Shown: piece by piece, positions 63,518-64,000 of the stretch | Layout: every line of letters starts with the position of its first letter | Numbering within the stretch: the first letter of the stretch is position 1 | From: Lysinibacillus sp. OF-1 | Lineage (GTDB): Bacteria; Bacillota; Bacilli; Bacillales_A; Planococcaceae | DNA length: 64,000 bases | Reading direction: 5' to 3' | NCBI RefSeq assembly: GCF_028356935.1 | Contig: NZ_CP102798.1 | Location: 3,100,001 to 3,164,000, forward strand | Made by a program: the position numbers and the translations under genes | Notes under the pieces: generated by a model | Told to the model about the DNA's origin: nothing | Databases searched by the model: none | Seen by the model: the letters and a program-made list of their open reading frames with translations, nothing else

Positions 63518-64000
63518 TCATTCATTTTTCAAAAAGTCTTCTACTCTTTGCACGAAGTGGTCCCGTTTATACGATTGATAGAGCAGGCTAGATAAACGCA
63601 CTGGATCACCAAAGAAAAAGCGTTCATACAGTGTTTGCCTTGTGCCAAAACTACTCATTGTTAAATCCCAAGCTAAACGAAATTTTTTCACTCGCTCTTC
63701 GCCTTTATCTTGGAATGATTGCAAATAGTGATCAAGATCGCCTTCATCTGCTGCAAATGCTTTGGCACTTGGTATGGACATTAAGCCGCTTGCCCCAAGT
63801 TGTTGGATGATTTCCGTAAAAGTCGGATATACTCTCGGGAAAATTTGAATGGCTACTTGCAAAGTTGAGAGGTCTGGTCGAAGAAAGCCGAACATATCTC
63901 GCTGTGCATCTATTTCTGATTTTACGAGCATTGCCTTCATCGTTTCTAGTGTCACAATTACATCCACTACTTTTTGTTGTACATGTTGGTAATCACCGAT
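63518..64000 (-). CDS. 4-hydroxyphenylacetate 3-hydroxylase family (HpaB) C-terminal part, continues past the window
   Basis: The frame is open from the window edge and gives about 160 C-terminal residues: VTLETMKAMLVKSEIDAQRD, FPRVYPTFTEIIQQLGASGL and KFRLAWDLTMSSFGTRQTLY, then ERFFFGDPVRL. This is the helical C-terminal domain of HpaB-type FADH2-dependent hydroxylases. The FAD and substrate domains lie outside the window, so the substrate cannot be stated. Confidence 0.85.
   Translation of the reverse strand: MGDYQHVQQKVVDVIVTLETMKAMLVKSEIDAQRDMFGFLRPDLSTLQVAIQIFPRVYPTFTEIIQQLGASGLMSIPSAKAFAADEGDLDHYLQSFQDKGEERVKKFRLAWDLTMSSFGTRQTLYERFFFGDPVRLSSLLYQSYKRDHFVQRVEDFLKNE

Overview
The window is a low-GC Firmicute chromosome, most likely Lysinibacillus or a close relative in the Bacillaceae/Planococcaceae. 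The basis is gene order and content: grpE-hrcA-hemW, spoIIP-gpr-rpsT-holA-yqzM-comECBA, yqeM-rsfS-yqeK-nadD-yhbY-aroE-yqeH-yqeG, mtnN-yrrS-greA-udk-trhP2-trhP1-trmR-mltG and yrzB-ruvX-ireB-alaS follow the Bacillus subtilis order, with endospore genes (spoIIP, gpr, sigK) and strong Bacillus-type Shine-Dalgarno sites. Most core genes lie on the minus strand. The genus is inferred from protein style and was not tested by a search.

Left part (1-16.3 kb). Heat-shock and heme genes (grpE, hrcA with a perfect CIRCE, hemW) are followed by an accessory block: a DUF-type anchored protein, nrnB, a polysaccharide deacetylase, a PLP decarboxylase overlapping a chemoreceptor gene, yqeY, a DUF1835 protein, an MDR-type oxidoreductase, a VOC protein and a SMI1/KNR4 protein. 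A decaying stretch follows (14.3-15.9 kb) in which three of four consecutive genes are broken by stops or frameshifts.

16.3-23.3 kb is a decayed prophage or genomic island. It is bounded by a perfect 45-bp direct repeat (16328-16372 and 23241-23285) that is the last 14 codons plus stop of lepA. It holds a tyrosine-integrase C-terminal remnant beside the lepA end, a lysis cassette (XhlA-like, broken holin, broken M15 endolysin), a tail-protein remnant, an Xre regulator, a broken HTH protein and cargo genes (Cys-rich protein, discoidin/BIG2 protein, zinc-ribbon membrane protein, GNAT). The probable original terminator of lepA is stranded at 16271-16316, outside the island.

23.2-50 kb is core: lepA, oatA-like acyltransferase, sporulation and germination (spoIIP, gpr), translation (rpsT), replication (holA), competence (comEC/EB/EA), ribosome assembly and NAD/shikimate genes, phospholipid synthesis (psd, pssA), an uninterrupted sigK, then methionine salvage, transcription elongation, uridine kinase and tRNA wobble-uridine modification (trhP1/trhP2/trmR) and mltG.

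50-57 kb is a minus-strand sulfur-type operon (MetQ-MetN-MetI-MetQ plus two flavin-dependent oxidoreductases) with a clear promoter and palindromic operator, followed by a repeat-rich intergenic region. 57-64 kb holds two DUF1292 genes, ruvX, ireB, alaS under a T-box, corA under an M-box magnesium riboswitch, and the 3' part of an HpaB-type hydroxylase. No tRNA, rRNA or CRISPR array was seen. The most notable points are the lepA-targeted island, a hairpin sequestering the spoIIP ribosome binding site, and comEC apparently starting at ATT.
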